Shown: one piece after another, positions 27,254 to 37,202 of the stretch
How the letters are laid out: each line of letters begins with the position of its first letter
How positions within the stretch are numbered: the stretch's first letter is position 1
Source of the DNA: Shimia sp.
GTDB lineage: Bacteria; Pseudomonadota; Alphaproteobacteria; Rhodobacterales; Rhodobacteraceae
Direction of reading: 5' to 3'
NCBI RefSeq assembly: GCF_022448905.1
Contig: NZ_JAKVCW010000002.1
Coordinates: 372,001-436,000, forward strand
DNA: 64,000 nt
Notes under the pieces: model-generated
Database searches by the model: none
The model's input: only the letters and a program-made list of their open reading frames with translations
Told to the model about the DNA's origin: nothing
Position numbers and translations under genes: made by a program

Positions 27254-28519
27254 TCAACCCGCCTCAGCTGGCTCTTTCTCGCCTTCGCCGTGGATCATCA
27301 GCGGAGCAGACTGACTGGTCGCCGCTTCCTCGTTCACAACGACTTCGGTCACGCTCTCCTGACCCGGCAGCTCAAACATCGTGTCGAGCAGGATCTCTTC
27401 CAGAATGGACCGCAGGCCACGCGCACCAGTCTTGCGCTCGATCGCCCGGTTGGCAATCGCCTTCAGCGCATCGTCGGTAAAGGTCAGCTGCACATCTTCC
27501 AGCTCAAACAAACGCTGATACTGTTTCACCAGCGCGTTTTTCGGCTCGGTCAGAATGATCACCAACGCATCCGCGTCCAGATCTTCCAGCGTCGCCAAAA
27601 CCGGCAGACGGCCGACAAATTCCGGGATCAGGCCAAATTTCAGCAGGTCTTCCGGCTCCAGGTCCTGGAAGATCTCGCCGACGCCGCGCTCGTCATTGTC
27701 GCGCACATCCGCGCCAAAGCCCATCGCCGAGCCTTTGCCACGCTGCGCAATGATCCGGTCCAGCCCCGCAAAGGCGCCACCACAGACAAACAGGATGTTG
27801 GTGGTGTCGACCTGCAGGAATTCCTGCTGCGGATGTTTCCGGCCACCTTGCGGCGGCACAGAGGCCACGGTGCCTTCCATCAGCTTGAGCAGCGCTTGCT
27901 GCACACCCTCACCGGACACGTCGCGGGTGATGGACGGGTTCTCAGACTTACGGGTGATTTTATCAACTTCGTCGATATAGACGATGCCACGCTGCGCGCG
28001 TTCCACGTTATACTCGGACGCCTGCAACAGCTTGAGGATGATGTTTTCCACATCCTCCCCCACATAACCGGCCTCGGTCAGTGTGGTCGCATCCGCCATG
28101 GTGAACGGCACATCCAGAATCCGGGCCAGCGTCTGCGCCAGCAAGGTCTTACCGCAACCTGTTGGGCCGATCAGCAGAATGTTTGATTTCGCCAGCTCAA
28201 TGTCGCCGGTTTTGGCCGCGTGGTTCAGGCGTTTGTAGTGGTTGTGTACCGCCACAGACAGCACGCGTTTCGCGGTGGCCTGGCCAATCACATAGTCGTC
28301 CAGCACGTCGCAAATCTCACGCGGTGTTGGCACGCCTTCGGAAGATTTCAGGCCGCTGGCCTTGGTCTCTTCGCGGATGATGTCCATGCACAGCTCAACG
28401 CATTCATCACAGATGAACACCGTTGGACCCGCAATAAGCTTGCGCACCTCGTGCTGGCTCTTACCACAGAAGCTGCAGTAAAGCGTGTTCTTGCTGTCAC
28501 CACCGGACGTGTTCGACAT
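27254..28519 (-). CDS. clpX: ATP-dependent Clp protease ATP-binding subunit ClpX
   Basis: ClpX is the AAA+ unfoldase that feeds substrates to ClpP. The 421-residue protein has the N-terminal zinc-binding domain (C15, C18, C37, C40), Walker [13 protein letters not shown] near residue 116, Walker [11 protein letters not shown], and the C-terminal sensor-2 region with [13 protein letters not shown]. It lies downstream of clpP with a hairpin in the gap. In this class ClpXP also drives cell-cycle proteolysis. Confidence 0.98.
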   Translation of the reverse strand: MSNTSGGDSKNTLYCSFCGKSQHEVRKLIAGPTVFICDECVELCMDIIREETKASGLKSSEGVPTPREICDVLDDYVIGQATAKRVLSVAVHNHYKRLNHAAKTGDIELAKSNILLIGPTGCGKTLLAQTLARILDVPFTMADATTLTEAGYVGEDVENIILKLLQASEYNVERAQRGIVYIDEVDKITRKSENPSITRDVSGEGVQQALLKLMEGTVASVPPQGGRKHPQQEFLQVDTTNILFVCGGAFAGLDRIIAQRGKGSAMGFGADVRDNDERGVGEIFQDLEPEDLLKFGLIPEFVGRLPVLATLEDLDADALVIILTEPKNALVKQYQRLFELEDVQLTFTDDALKAIANRAIERKTGARGLRSILEEILLDTMFELPGQESVTEVVVNEEAATSQSAPLMIHGEGEKEPAEAG

Positions 28520-28613
28520 GTCTTACCTTTCAGGCCAAATCTTGCCCCCATTTGGAGAGGGCCACCCATGATCTCAGCCAGCTTAGGCCAGCGTCAAAGT
28601 GGGCACAATGCGA

Positions 28614-28650
28614 AAGTGCCCAGCGGCGTCTTTGTGCCGCCGGGCACTTA
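28614..28650 (-). other. Long hairpin between clpP and clpX
   Basis: An inverted repeat with about 14 paired bases (arms AAGTGCCC..GGCG and CGCC..GGGCACTT, short loop) begins just after the clpP stop. There is no good U tract on the minus strand, so it may be an mRNA-stabilising or processing element rather than a terminator. Confidence 0.6.
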
Positions 28651-28654
28651 ATAC

Positions 28655-29287
28655 TTAGCTCTCTTCGTCATCACCTTTGGCGCGGTTTTCGACGATCTCA
28701 TCGATGAGACCCCACTCCTTGGCCTCTTCCGGGCTCATGAAGTTGTCGCGCTCAAGACCGGCTTCCACCTCTTCATAGGTGCGGCCGGTATGCTTGACAT
28801 AGATTTCGTTCAGACGCTTTTTCAGCTTCAGCGTCTCTTCGGCGTGGATCATGATGTCCGTCGCCTGACCCTGATAGCCACCGGACGGCTGGTGCACCAT
28901 CACGCGGCTGTTTGGCAGGGAGAAGCGCATACCGGCCTCACCGGCGGTCAGCAGCAGCGATCCCATAGAGGCCGCCTGACCAATCACCAGCGTGCTCACC
29001 TTCGGCTTGATGTACTGCATGGTGTCATAGATCGACAAACCAGAGGTCACCACGCCACCGGGGCTGTTGATGTACATGCTGATCTCTTTGGACGGGTTTT
29101 CCGCCTCAAGGTGCAAAAGCTGCGCCACGATCAGGCTGGACATGCCGTCATGCACCGGGCCGTTGAGGAAAATGATGCGCTCTTTGAGCAGGCGCGAGAA
29201 AATGTCATACGCGCGCTCGCCCCGGCTGGTCTGTTCGACAACCATGGGCACAAGGGTGTTCATATACGTTTCATAAGGGTCGTTCAT
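28655..29287 (-). CDS. clpP: ATP-dependent Clp protease proteolytic subunit ClpP
   Basis: The barrel-shaped serine peptidase partner of ClpX and ClpA. The 210-residue protein shows the full triad: S107 in GQAASMGS, H132 in MVHQPSGG and D181 in [11 protein letters not shown]. The mature N-terminal region [22 protein letters not shown] is typical. It is the first gene of clpP-clpX. No tig gene is upstream; 29288-29556 is a 269-base divergent spacer without a recognisable gene. Confidence 0.98.
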   Translation of the reverse strand: MNDPYETYMNTLVPMVVEQTSRGERAYDIFSRLLKERIIFLNGPVHDGMSSLIVAQLLHLEAENPSKEISMYINSPGGVVTSGLSIYDTMQYIKPKVSTLVIGQAASMGSLLLTAGEAGMRFSLPNSRVMVHQPSGGYQGQATDIMIHAEETLKLKKRLNEIYVKHTGRTYEEVEAGLERDNFMSPEEAKEWGLIDEIVENRAKGDDEES

Positions 29288-29556
29288 ATCGCCTGCCTGT
29301 TGATCGCGTTGCGGCCCGCCCGTCGGACCCTACCAAGAGAGTCTTAGTATTGGGTCACAGGGGCTGCAAGGGCACCTAATGATTTTTGGGTTAAGGCGAG
29401 GTAAAGGCGCAGGGTTTGAGGGGGAGCAAATCTGCGATGTTGCGCCAACAATTGCTTTACTTGACCGACGGAGCGAAAACTTGACGGCTCGCGCCAAAAG
29501 GGTAATTCCGAACTGCAAAACATGCTTTGCAACTACAATCAAAGGACATGCCCAAA

Positions 29557-30114
29557 ATGAGACGAACTTTGAAAGTGATTGGATATGGGGCCGGACTGTA
29601 TCTCGTTTTTCTTGTGCTCGCCTCCGGTTTCTCTGCTCTGTCGACGAATAACAAGAGTTTGGCGTCTCTTGAACGCCGCCTAAATCCTGCTCAGTTCGTG
29701 TTCTGGCAACGTGGCGAGTTTTTTAGAAACCCACCGCTATTTAAGTCCGTTATGTCTGATCCCAAAGGCCAACTCTCACAAGATGGCCCAAAGGATGCAC
29801 CTGACGTAGACATATGGGTTGTTCTTCTTGAAGGTCCGAAAGACATCGCAAATTTCGCCATGGCCAGTCAGCTCGGGCTAAAACCTCAAAAGATAGCTCA
29901 GCTTGAGCCAGGCGAAAGTGTCTATTCTCAATCGGTCGCACTGCACGGGAGGCTTCATCCGATACCATTTTTTTTAGTGCGAAAGAGTGTACTGGTGATG
30001 GATGCGAAGTACTTGCGGGAAACCTACAAAACTGAGTGCCTTGATGAAATTGTGTATCGGGCCATGATTGATCAAAGAGACAAGGAATTGGATAACCACT
30101 GCGAACTATCCTAA
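29557..30114 (+). CDS. Single-helix anchored protein of unknown function
   Basis: A 185-residue protein with one N-terminal membrane helix (about residues 8-28) and a soluble remainder of mixed character, containing FVFWQRGEFFRNPPLFKSVM and VDIWVVLLEGPKDIANFAMA. The ATG at 29557 is preferred to the one at 29548 because AAAGGA sits ten bases upstream of it but only one base from the other. No family is recognised. Codon usage is less GC-biased than in the clp genes, which suggests it is accessory. Confidence 0.7.
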   Translation: MRRTLKVIGYGAGLYLVFLVLASGFSALSTNNKSLASLERRLNPAQFVFWQRGEFFRNPPLFKSVMSDPKGQLSQDGPKDAPDVDIWVVLLEGPKDIANFAMASQLGLKPQKIAQLEPGESVYSQSVALHGRLHPIPFFLVRKSVLVMDAKYLRETYKTECLDEIVYRAMIDQRDKELDNHCELS

Positions 30115-30120
30115 CACATA

Positions 30121-30200
30121 GCCAAATCACAGATTTGGCAGCGCCCGAACCGCCCCCACGGGGCGGGCGCTTCGCTTCCCGCCCCTCGGTTCGTGCGCGG
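30121..30200. repeat. Cluster of palindromes (REP-like)
   Basis: Consecutive inverted repeats: GCCAAATC-ACA-GATTTGGC (30121-30139), then GCGCCCG (30141-30147) with CGGGCGC (30164-30170), and an outer GAACCG/CGGTTC pair (30147-30152 with 30187-30192). It lies between convergent genes; it could be a two-way terminator or a REP-like repeat. Confidence 0.5.
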
Positions 30201-30243
30201 TGCCGGCATACACTAGTCTAGGAATAATCGTCGGCAAGCGCCG

Positions 30244-30528
30244 TTAGTGCTTTCGAAACGCTCGGATCAAGCCAACAATTGCCAAACCTATTGGGATCCA
30301 AAGGAGCGCGTACAACAAGTAGAAACCCAAGCCCCACAACGGATAGAGCGCTGCCCCCAAATCAAGGCCCAAGACCTCGCAAGGTTGAGGCCCCTGAGCG
30401 GAGATCTTACACCCACCCAAATTTGCCAAAAGCGCGATTAGCAGCCCAAGAAGACATGCAAAAATCGGCCAACAGACTATCGCGATCATAGCTTTTGAGG
30501 AGATGTTGCTATCCTCACTAAAACTCAT
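30244..30528 (-). CDS. Small membrane protein of unknown function
   Basis: A 94-residue protein with two long hydrophobic segments (about residues 13-35 and 58-86) and two cysteines in the intervening loop (GGCKISAQ and QPCEVLG), which could be disulfide-linked on the periplasmic side. The ATG at 30528 follows GGAGAAGGAA. No family is recognised and no operon partner is seen. Confidence 0.65.
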   Translation of the reverse strand: MSFSEDSNISSKAMIAIVCWPIFACLLGLLIALLANLGGCKISAQGPQPCEVLGLDLGAALYPLWGLGFYLLYALLWIPIGLAIVGLIRAFRKH

Positions 30529-30641
30529 TTCCTTCTCCAAAAAGCATGGGCTATCTCCAGAAAACTAGCTTCCCCAACCCTGTGTTCCTTGCATCTTACG
30601 ATTGCTTGGCTAACTTTCAACGTAACTGAAAAGGACCCACC

Positions 30642-31304
30642 ATGCGCTGCTTTGACGACCTCTTCGCCATCTCCGCCGAGCGCAAAGGCGGTGCCGACGC
30701 GCTCGAAGCCCAACTGACCAAACCCAAATCCGCCGCAGAACTCGCGCAAATCCCGGAGGACCGTTGGCTGGCACAATTCACCAAAGGCGTCTTTCAGGCC
30801 GGTTTCAACTGGCAGGTCATCGAAAACAAATGGGACGGCTTTGAGGCCGCCTTCCACGGCTTTGACGTAGACCGCTGCGCCTTCATGCATGACGAAGATA
30901 TGGACCGCCTGATGTCCAACACCGACATCGTGCGCAACGGTCCCAAAATTCGCACAGTGCTGGAGAACGCCCACTTTATCCAATCCCTGCGCGAGGACGG
31001 CGGCGCGGGCAAAGTGCTCGGCGGCTGGGCGTCCACCGACTATGTGAGCCAGCTGGAATTCATGAAAAAAGGCGGCTCCCGCATTGGCGGCGCCACCGGG
31101 CAATATGCCCTCCGGTTCTTGGGCAAAGACAGCTTCATCCTGAGCCGCGACGTGGTTGCCCGTCTGATCGCCGAAGGCATCATCGACAAGCACCCCACCT
31201 CCAAAGGCGCGATGAAGAAAGTCCAGGAGGCCTTCAACATCTGGATGGACCAATCCGGCCGCAGCCTGACCGAGATCAGCCGCGTTCTGGCGATGAGCCT
31301 CTAG
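30642..31304 (+). CDS. DNA-3-methyladenine glycosylase I family protein
   Basis: A 220-residue protein related to Tag, the glycosylase that removes 3-methyladenine from alkylated DNA. The recognisable stretch is KGVFQAGFNWQVIENKWDGFEAAFHGFD, followed by a helical core (NTDIVRNGPKIRTVLENAHFI) and RFLGKDSFILSRDVVARLIAEG. It is longer than Escherichia coli Tag at the C-terminus and lacks an obvious set of Tag zinc-ligand cysteines, so substrate specificity may differ. It is a stand-alone gene. Confidence 0.82.
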   Translation: MRCFDDLFAISAERKGGADALEAQLTKPKSAAELAQIPEDRWLAQFTKGVFQAGFNWQVIENKWDGFEAAFHGFDVDRCAFMHDEDMDRLMSNTDIVRNGPKIRTVLENAHFIQSLREDGGAGKVLGGWASTDYVSQLEFMKKGGSRIGGATGQYALRFLGKDSFILSRDVVARLIAEGIIDKHPTSKGAMKKVQEAFNIWMDQSGRSLTEISRVLAMSL

Positions 31305-31307
31305 GCG

Positions 31308-31703
31308 CTACTGCTGCACGCTCTGCAAAAAGGCCACCAACTCCACCACCGGCTGCGAGGTCATGATCGGCTGACCTGTGGGCGTCTTGAGCGCCACATC
31401 CACACCTTCAAAGAAATCGCCATACACCGGCATCGGGCTGCCATGGCTCACCAGCGGGTCGCGCCCATCAATGCGCTTGATCACCCGCACCAAAGGAAAC
31501 TGCCCGTCATTTCCTTGACTTAAGGTCAAAAGGTTGTCCGGCTTGATCAGCAAAACTCCCGCCATCGGCCCATTGCCATCCATATCAATGCCATGACAAG
31601 TGGCGCAATGCGTCAAGTACAGCGCCGCCCCCTCCTCCACATTGTCCGCAAAACTGGCACCCGCCATCACCGTGATTGCCAGCGCACATAGACCCGTTTT
31701 CAT
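31308..31703 (-). CDS. Periplasmic class I cytochrome c
   Basis: A 131-residue c-type cytochrome with a signal peptide (cleavage near ASFAD) and a single heme site CATCH (C33, C36, H37); the likely axial methionine is M91 in HGSPMPVYG. The Asp/Gly-rich DMDGNGPMAGVLLIKPDNLL segment is common in small electron carriers of this type. It is monocistronic, convergent with the glycosylase gene and divergent from the GNAT gene. The redox partner is unknown. Confidence 0.9.
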   Translation of the reverse strand: MKTGLCALAITVMAGASFADNVEEGAALYLTHCATCHGIDMDGNGPMAGVLLIKPDNLLTLSQGNDGQFPLVRVIKRIDGRDPLVSHGSPMPVYGDFFEGVDVALKTPTGQPIMTSQPVVELVAFLQSVQQ

Positions 31704-31847
31704 CGCAACGTCCTCCTTTGCTACAGCGGACACATGGCCCGCGTTGCTGTCCCCACACCGCCCAGTCTGCCACAGCCGCGCGCCGCCAACCTTGATCCGG
31801 ATCATAGCGCGTGACACAACCAAGCCACGTGCCAAGGAGCGCCCGCC

Positions 31848-32387
31848 ATGATCTACGCCGAAGACCTCTCGCCCAACGACACCGCCCCAACCCAGCTGTT
31901 TGCCGACACTTTCACGGCGTCCGAAGGCGAGGCCGAAGGCGCGCTGATCGGTGATCTCGTCACAAACCTCCTGCAAGACCGCACCACCGACGGCACTCAA
32001 GTCTTCACCGCCGCCGACGGCGGCACCCTCGTGGCCGCCGTGCTGTTCTCCCCGATGCCCTATTCCGACGACCCACGTCGCGTGGTGCTGCTCTCCCCGA
32101 TGGCGGTCACCACCGCGCGCCACGGCGAAGGCATCGGCCAAGCGCTGATCACCCACGCGCTCACCACCCTGCGCGCGCAAGGCGCAGAGGTGGCGATCAC
32201 CTACGGCAGCCCGGTGTTCTACGGCAAAACCGGCTTTGCGCCCCTGACCGAGGCCATCGCCCCTGCTCCACAGCCGCTCAGCTTCCCGCACGGCTGGATC
32301 GGCCAATCCCTCACCGACGCCCCGCTCACGCCCCTGAAAGGCACCCCAAGCTGCGTCGCCGCCCTTAACGACCCTCAATACTGGTAG
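31848..32387 (+). CDS. GNAT family N-acetyltransferase
   Basis: A 179-residue acetyltransferase. The acetyl-CoA loop is seen as RHGEGIGQALITHALTTLRAQG (about residues 91-111), preceded by the beta strand VVLLSPMAVTT and followed by the AEVAITYGSPVFYGKTGFAP block typical of the YhbS-like subgroup. The substrate is not predictable. It begins at ATG after GGAG and appears monocistronic. Confidence 0.87.
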   Translation: MIYAEDLSPNDTAPTQLFADTFTASEGEAEGALIGDLVTNLLQDRTTDGTQVFTAADGGTLVAAVLFSPMPYSDDPRRVVLLSPMAVTTARHGEGIGQALITHALTTLRAQGAEVAITYGSPVFYGKTGFAPLTEAIAPAPQPLSFPHGWIGQSLTDAPLTPLKGTPSCVAALNDPQYW

Positions 32388-32489
32388 CCTAACCCAAAGA
32401 CCTTTCCGCGCCGCATCCCGACAACTCCAATTGACCCAACCACGGTTTCGCGCCACCCTAACCGAGTAGTGTTACAGGGGAGACCGCAC

Positions 32490-33116
32490 ATGGGCTGCCG
32501 AATAGTTTTCGCCGTCCTTTTGGCACTCAGCGCAAGCTGGGCCAACGCGGAGCTTGGCGCACGCACGGGCGAAATCCTCAAACGAAAACTCCCGCCGCCG
32601 ACGATCTCTCAATCACTGGTTCTCTTGGACGTCCCACATGTGCGCCAAAAACCATATTACTGTGTTCCCAGTTCCGCGAGCATGATCCTCGGGTACTACG
32701 GACGCCCAACATCCCAGACAGAAATCAAGAACCGTGCGGAATCCCACAAGCCAAAAGACAAACAAAATTGGACTTTCACCTATTTTGTGGACTTACAAAA
32801 AGGACTGCGCACCTTGGGCCACCGCTGGGATATTCGCAGCTTTCCCAAAACAAACGCAGGCTTCAACAAGGGGCTCGCAGAGATCCAGCGCAGACTAAAA
32901 AAGGGCCGCCCCGTTATGATCGACGTCCACCAAGGACCAGGCCATACCTTTGTTTTGATTGGATTTGACGACGCCAAACAGGTTGTATTTATCAGAGACC
33001 CGAATATGCCGTCCTCTCGCGCTCGCCAATTGACGTATGATCAAATGCGCAGCAATTGGCACAATCACAGGTTTGGCCCGCACCGGACTGCAGTCTTCTC
33101 AAAACCCCCAAAATAA
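32490..33116 (+). CDS. Secreted C39-like cysteine peptidase
   Basis: A 208-residue protein with a signal peptide (cleavage near NAEL) and a papain-like C39-type domain. The likely catalytic set is C58 in QKPYYCVPSSASMILGYYG, H152 in GPGHTFVLIGFDD and D170 in FIRDPN. Without an ABC transporter this is a free-standing peptidase or peptidase-like protein rather than a bacteriocin exporter. The start is the ATG at 32490 after AGGGGAGA. It is followed ten bases later by a thioesterase gene. Confidence 0.83.
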   Translation: MGCRIVFAVLLALSASWANAELGARTGEILKRKLPPPTISQSLVLLDVPHVRQKPYYCVPSSASMILGYYGRPTSQTEIKNRAESHKPKDKQNWTFTYFVDLQKGLRTLGHRWDIRSFPKTNAGFNKGLAEIQRRLKKGRPVMIDVHQGPGHTFVLIGFDDAKQVVFIRDPNMPSSRARQLTYDQMRSNWHNHRFGPHRTAVFSKPPK

Positions 33117-33126
33117 ACATCACAAC

Positions 33127-33537
33127 ATGCCCCTCACACCAACAGACTCCCAAGCCATGCTTGCCAAAGGCTTCGCGCCTTGGGTGCAGGCGCTGGACCT
33201 CACCATCACCGACATCTCGCCAACCGCTGCCACGCTCACTATGCCAATCACCGCGGAGCTCACCCGCATTGGCGACATCATCTCCGGCCAAGCGCTCGCG
33301 GCGATGGCGGACACCGCCATGGTGTTTGCCTGCTTCGGCCACCTGGACGCCTTCACGCCGGTCGCCACCACCAATCTCGACACGCAATTTCTGCGCCCAG
33401 GCACCGGCGATCTAATCCGCTGTGACGCAGAGATCGTGCGCGCCGGCAAAGCGTTGATCTTCGCCCGTGCCACCATGATCGCCCTGCCCGCGGACAAGGC
33501 CGTCGCCACAGCCACGGCAACCTTTTACGCGCCCTGA
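33127..33537 (+). CDS. PaaI/hotdog-fold thioesterase
   Basis: A 136-residue hotdog-fold protein. The central helix region RIGDIISGQALAAMADTAMVFAC contains the Asp/Asn-type position used by PaaI-like acyl-CoA thioesterases, followed by TTNLDTQFLRPGTGDLIRCDAEIVRAGK, a strongly conserved pattern. It probably hydrolyses an acyl-CoA in the cytosol; the acyl group is unknown. Its 3' end overlaps the convergent glutathione-transferase gene by 13 bases. Confidence 0.88.
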   Translation: MPLTPTDSQAMLAKGFAPWVQALDLTITDISPTAATLTMPITAELTRIGDIISGQALAAMADTAMVFACFGHLDAFTPVATTNLDTQFLRPGTGDLIRCDAEIVRAGKALIFARATMIALPADKAVATATATFYAP

Positions 33538-34556
33538 TCCGCCAACTCCGGATGCCGATAGGCCTCCGGGTAAGCCATCGGCTTCACCGGCCCCAAGGGC
33601 ACAACCCCATTCCAGGACCGACCAAAATAACCCTGACGGCAATGCACCAACGATCCCGCCGCCGCCACGCCATCCATCGCATAGACCCGACACAGCCATC
33701 GCCACAGATGTGGATACTCCAAAATCCGCGCGCCGTTCAGCTTCATGCGCACATAATACACCGGGTCATGCCGATAGAGCGTTGGGAACAACCGCAGGTC
33801 CGCCTCGGTGAACGCATCCCCTGCCAAAAACGGCCGCCCATCTGACAACAAAACCTCCAACGCCTCTAAAGCCGCAAAGTAGGCTTCAAACGCCTGCGCA
33901 TAGACGTTTTGGTCAGACGAGAACCCCGCCTTATAGGCACCATTGTTGATCGCCACATAAATCTGCGCGTTGAGCGCATCCACGGTCGCCACCATCTCGG
34001 CATCCTCCGGCACCAACCGCACCCGCGCGTCGTCCGCTATGGTACTGTCCAATGCCGCCGCATGGCGGTCCAACATGCGTAAAATCTCCGCGCTTTCGTT
34101 GTTCACAATCCGCCCCGAAACCTTGTCATAGAGGATCGGCACCGACTGCTCTTCAGAGCCTTCGCGCTGATAAATCTCCTTGGCCAGCCGCAGCCCCAAT
34201 CCGGTCCCGGTCTCAACCGTACATTCCGGCAACGTGTCCCCGGTCAGCGTCGCCACCCGACAGGGATCAAACTCCCAGAGATTTGGCCCAACCACATCGT
34301 CCTCCCCGGTGCGATTGGGAAAGGCCACATCCATGCTGATACTGCTTTCCAAACCAAGCACAGCCCGCGCCAGCGTCACCCGATGGCACCACGGACAGTT
34401 CAACGCCACAAACAGATGGTACCGCCCCGGCTCGGGCGGAAATGCTGAGTCCCCAATCGCATGGCGAAACCCGCTCACCCCGCGCACAAATTCACCTTTG
34501 GCACGGCGCTCCGCTGCCCGCGTCTGATCTTCCTGAACCGATGTCTCTTTTGTCAT
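33525..34556 (-). CDS. Glutathionyl-hydroquinone reductase-like GST
   Basis: A 343-residue, long glutathione transferase of the Xi/omega (ECM4/YqjG) class, which reduces glutathionyl-hydroquinones. The thioredoxin-fold part carries the catalytic cysteine motif NCPWCHR (C54, C57), then VPILYDKVSGRIVNNESAEILRM, and the C-terminal helical domain has LFPTLYRHDPVYYVRMKLN. The start MTKETSV at 34556 is used. It is a single gene; the adjacent 34557-34745 spacer has no recognised gene. Confidence 0.9.
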   Translation of the reverse strand: MTKETSVQEDQTRAAERRAKGEFVRGVSGFRHAIGDSAFPPEPGRYHLFVALNCPWCHRVTLARAVLGLESSISMDVAFPNRTGEDDVVGPNLWEFDPCRVATLTGDTLPECTVETGTGLGLRLAKEIYQREGSEEQSVPILYDKVSGRIVNNESAEILRMLDRHAAALDSTIADDARVRLVPEDAEMVATVDALNAQIYVAINNGAYKAGFSSDQNVYAQAFEAYFAALEALEVLLSDGRPFLAGDAFTEADLRLFPTLYRHDPVYYVRMKLNGARILEYPHLWRWLCRVYAMDGVAAAGSLVHCRQGYFGRSWNGVVPLGPVKPMAYPEAYRHPELADQGA

Positions 34557-34745
34557 GGGGTCAGCTTGCGCGTCCCACGCGCAGATGCAAGCGCTTTGCC
34601 GTTCAGGCAACACCTACGCACCTTGTGGTTACCTTTGATGGCACCACAAAAAACCCACCATCGCGAAACAGTCGCGATACCGACAGAATACCGACGTGAC
34701 TTTGGCGCGCATTACGGCATTAACACCTTGCGCAACAGGACAGCT

Positions 34746-35429
34746 TTAGCCGTCCACCAAGACCCCGTTTTCCAGCCGCACCACGCGGTCCATCCGCGCC
34801 GCCAGCTCCATATTGTGGGTCGCCACCAAGGCCGCCAATCCGGTCTCTCGCACGAGCGTCATCAGCGCGTCAAACACCTGATCGCTGGTCGCCGGATCAA
34901 GGTTGCCCGTCGGCTCATCTGCCAACAAAATCCGTGGCTTATTGGCCAAAGCCCGACAAAACGCCACCCGCTGCTGCTCCCCGCCAGACAGCTCCGCGGG
35001 CCGGTGTTTCGCCCGGTGCGCTACGCCCACGGATTCCAGAAGCTCTTCGCCGCGTTTTTCCGCGTCCGGCTTGCTCACCCCATTGGCCATCTGCGGCAAC
35101 GCGATGTTCTCTAAGGCACTGAATTCCGGCAACAAATGGTGAAACTGGTAAACAAAACCAATGTCCTCCCGCCGCGCTCTGGTGCGCCGCCGATCCGACT
35201 TTCCGCTCAGGATTTGCCCGCCAATTTCCACCGCACCGGTGTCGGCTTCATCCAGCAATCCCGCAATGTGCAAAAGCGTCGATTTCCCCGCGCCAGATGG
35301 CGCTACAAGCGCCACCATTTCCCCGGCTTTCAGCGCTAATTCCGCCCCACGCAAAACGTGGATCTCGCCCGCTAAGCCTTTGTTATATAACTTCTCTACC
35401 CCCTCTAGCTTCAGCACAACTTCATTCAT
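34746..35429 (-). CDS. lolD: Lipoprotein-releasing ABC transporter ATP-binding protein
   Basis: A 227-residue ATPase of the LolCDE complex, which extracts outer-membrane lipoproteins from the inner membrane. Walker A reads APSGAGKST (Ala where Gly is common in the first position), the Q-loop is near [17 protein letters not shown], the signature is LSGGEQQRV and Walker B is [12 protein letters not shown]. It overlaps the upstream permease gene by eight bases, supporting a LolC/E-LolD unit. Confidence 0.94.
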   Translation of the reverse strand: MNEVVLKLEGVEKLYNKGLAGEIHVLRGAELALKAGEMVALVAPSGAGKSTLLHIAGLLDEADTGAVEIGGQILSGKSDRRRTRARREDIGFVYQFHHLLPEFSALENIALPQMANGVSKPDAEKRGEELLESVGVAHRAKHRPAELSGGEQQRVAFCRALANKPRILLADEPTGNLDPATSDQVFDALMTLVRETGLAALVATHNMELAARMDRVVRLENGVLVDG

Positions 35430-36708
35430 AGCGCAGCGCCTCCACAGGGTTCATCCGCGCCGCTCGACGCGCCGGAAAGATCGTCACCACAAAGGCCAGC
35501 CCCAGCGACAGGCTCATGGCCGACATCACATCGCCAAACTCCAACTTCGCTGGCAAACGATAGATGCCCCGGATCGACGGATCCCAAGCCTCGCCACCTA
35601 AAAGCACGTTTACAAAGGAAAAAATCGGATCGATGTAGAGCGCAAACAGGCATCCCAGCACCACGCCGAACACCGTGCCCAACACGCCGGTAAAGGCGCC
35701 ACAGATGAAGAACACCCGCAGCACCGAGCCTTCGGTCAGCCCCATGGTACGCAGAATACCAATGTCACGCCCCTTGTTTTTAACCAACATAATCAGGCCA
35801 CTAACGATGTTCATTGTGGCGATCAGCACAAGAATGGAGAGGATCACAAACATCACGTTGTCCTCCACTTCCAGCGCATTGAGAAACCCGCCTGACGCCT
35901 GTTTCCAAGTCCACACCAGCGCGCGATCCCCGGCGGCCATCATCAAGGGGACAGCCAGCGCCTCAACCTTCTCAGGCTCCGCCACCATGACCTCAATTTC
36001 GTCTGCCACACCATCGCGATCAAAGAACAGCTGCGCCTCGGTGAAAGGCAGATAAACCCGTGTGCGATCAATGTCATAGCGCCCAGCAGAGAAGATGTAG
36101 ACCACCTCGTAACTGCTGATCCGGGGCGAGGTGCCAAAGGCGGTTTTCACCCCATTGGGCGAGATCAACTTGATGCGATCCCCCACCCGCGCCCCCAGCT
36201 CCCGCGCCACGCCAGAGCCAATCGCGATACCCTCGTTATAGCGCCCGATGTCGCCATCGCTGGTGCTCGGGTCCGCAATCCGCGGTAGCTCAGCCAAATC
36301 CTCCGCCCGCATGCCAAAGACCTCGACACCTGCATTGCGACTGCGCAGGTTGCCCATGACCTGCCCTTTGACCAACGGCGCCGCCCGCGTCACGCCGGGC
36401 ACATCGCGCAGCTTTGCCGCCATCACGTCAAAGTCCTTGATGGTGCGATCAATCACGCCAGTCTCGGAAATTTCTCCGCTCTGATAGACGGTTACATGCG
36501 CGTTGGCCCCCAGAATGGTCCCAACAAATTCAGACCGAAACCCGGCCCGCACCGCCAATGTGGCAATCAGTGCAAACACCGCCAAGGTGATGCCAATGAG
36601 GCTGATCCAGGTCATCGTGCTGACCCCGCCCTCAGCTTTGCGCGCGCGCAAATACCGCCAGGCGATCATCCATTCAAAACGGGAAAAAGGGGCTGTGCGA
36701 CCTGCCAT
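35422..36708 (-). CDS. lolC: Lipoprotein-releasing system permease (LolC/LolE type)
   Basis: A 428-residue permease of the MacB/LolC type with one N-terminal helix, a large periplasmic domain, and three C-terminal helices including [25 protein letters not shown]. The N-terminal [20 protein letters not shown] is characteristic of Lol permeases. Only one permease gene is present, as in many alphaproteobacteria where a single LolF-type protein replaces LolC and LolE, so the gene name is approximate. Confidence 0.92.
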   Translation of the reverse strand: MAGRTAPFSRFEWMIAWRYLRARKAEGGVSTMTWISLIGITLAVFALIATLAVRAGFRSEFVGTILGANAHVTVYQSGEISETGVIDRTIKDFDVMAAKLRDVPGVTRAAPLVKGQVMGNLRSRNAGVEVFGMRAEDLAELPRIADPSTSDGDIGRYNEGIAIGSGVARELGARVGDRIKLISPNGVKTAFGTSPRISSYEVVYIFSAGRYDIDRTRVYLPFTEAQLFFDRDGVADEIEVMVAEPEKVEALAVPLMMAAGDRALVWTWKQASGGFLNALEVEDNVMFVILSILVLIATMNIVSGLIMLVKNKGRDIGILRTMGLTEGSVLRVFFICGAFTGVLGTVFGVVLGCLFALYIDPIFSFVNVLLGGEAWDPSIRGIYRLPAKLEFGDVMSAMSLSLGLAFVVTIFPARRAARMNPVEALRYE

Positions 36709-36737
36709 AACTGCTCCGGTTCTTGGTTGGCGCGACC

Positions 36738-37127
36738 CTATGAGGCCACCCGCTTAGGGTCAAGCGATCCCGGCGCATCCAGTCCCAACGGGCACGCCTT
36801 TGCCAGCCGCCGCGCCACCACCGCTCGCAGGTCGCTAAGCTCTTGCATCCGCGCATCAATCTCCGCCAGCTTGCCGCGCAGCAGGGTCTCCACTTCGGCC
36901 TGCGACAGCCCACCGCCAAGCCCCTGCACCAAAGCGCCGATCTCCTTAAGCGAAAACCCCAACGCTTGCCCCTGCCGGATCAGCCGCACCATCTCGACCA
37001 TGCCTTCAGGATAGTCGCGATAGCCGTTTGGCCACCGGTCCGCGTGGATAAGCCCTTGTTTTTCATAATATCGCAGTGTGTCACGGCTCACGCCACTCGC
37101 CTCGGCCAACGCCCCGATCCGCATCAT
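36738..37127 (-). CDS. MerR family transcriptional regulator
   Basis: A 129-residue regulator with the N-terminal MerR winged helix (MRIGALAEASGVSRDTLRYYEKQGLI, RDYPEG) and a coiled-coil dimerisation helix ending near RLAKACPLG. It has one cysteine near the C-terminus, so it is not a classical two-cysteine metal sensor. It is divergent from a four-helix membrane protein, with a 19-bp-spacer promoter and a palindrome between them, the usual MerR activation geometry. The inducer is unknown. Confidence 0.9.
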   Translation of the reverse strand: MMRIGALAEASGVSRDTLRYYEKQGLIHADRWPNGYRDYPEGMVEMVRLIRQGQALGFSLKEIGALVQGLGGGLSQAEVETLLRGKLAEIDARMQELSDLRAVVARRLAKACPLGLDAPGSLDPKRVAS

Positions 37128-37135
37128 TTTTCCCC

Positions 37136-37166
37136 TTGACCTTGGACTTAACTCCAAGGTTTACAA
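37136..37166 (+). promoter_or_regulatory. MerR-type promoter and operator
   Basis: A -35 element TTGACC (37136-37141) and a -10-like TTACAA (37161-37166) are 19 bp apart, with the dyad CCTTGGA-N6-TCCAAGG (37140-37159) filling the spacer. This is the overlong-spacer layout on which MerR regulators act by DNA distortion. It reads toward the membrane-protein gene at 37203. Confidence 0.75.
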
Positions 37167-37202
37167 CTCCCCGCATCCAACGCAACTGACAAAGGATGCA
37201 CC

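Noticed and set aside
29288-29556. Possible heat-shock promoter of clpP (CTTGCAG and CCCAATAC)
   Set aside because: The spacing between the two boxes is about nine bases, too short for a sigma-32 promoter.
34746-35429. Possible inactive LolD because the Walker A begins with Ala (APSGAGKST)
   Set aside because: The first glycine is variable in functional ABC ATPases; GAGKST, signature and Walker B are intact.
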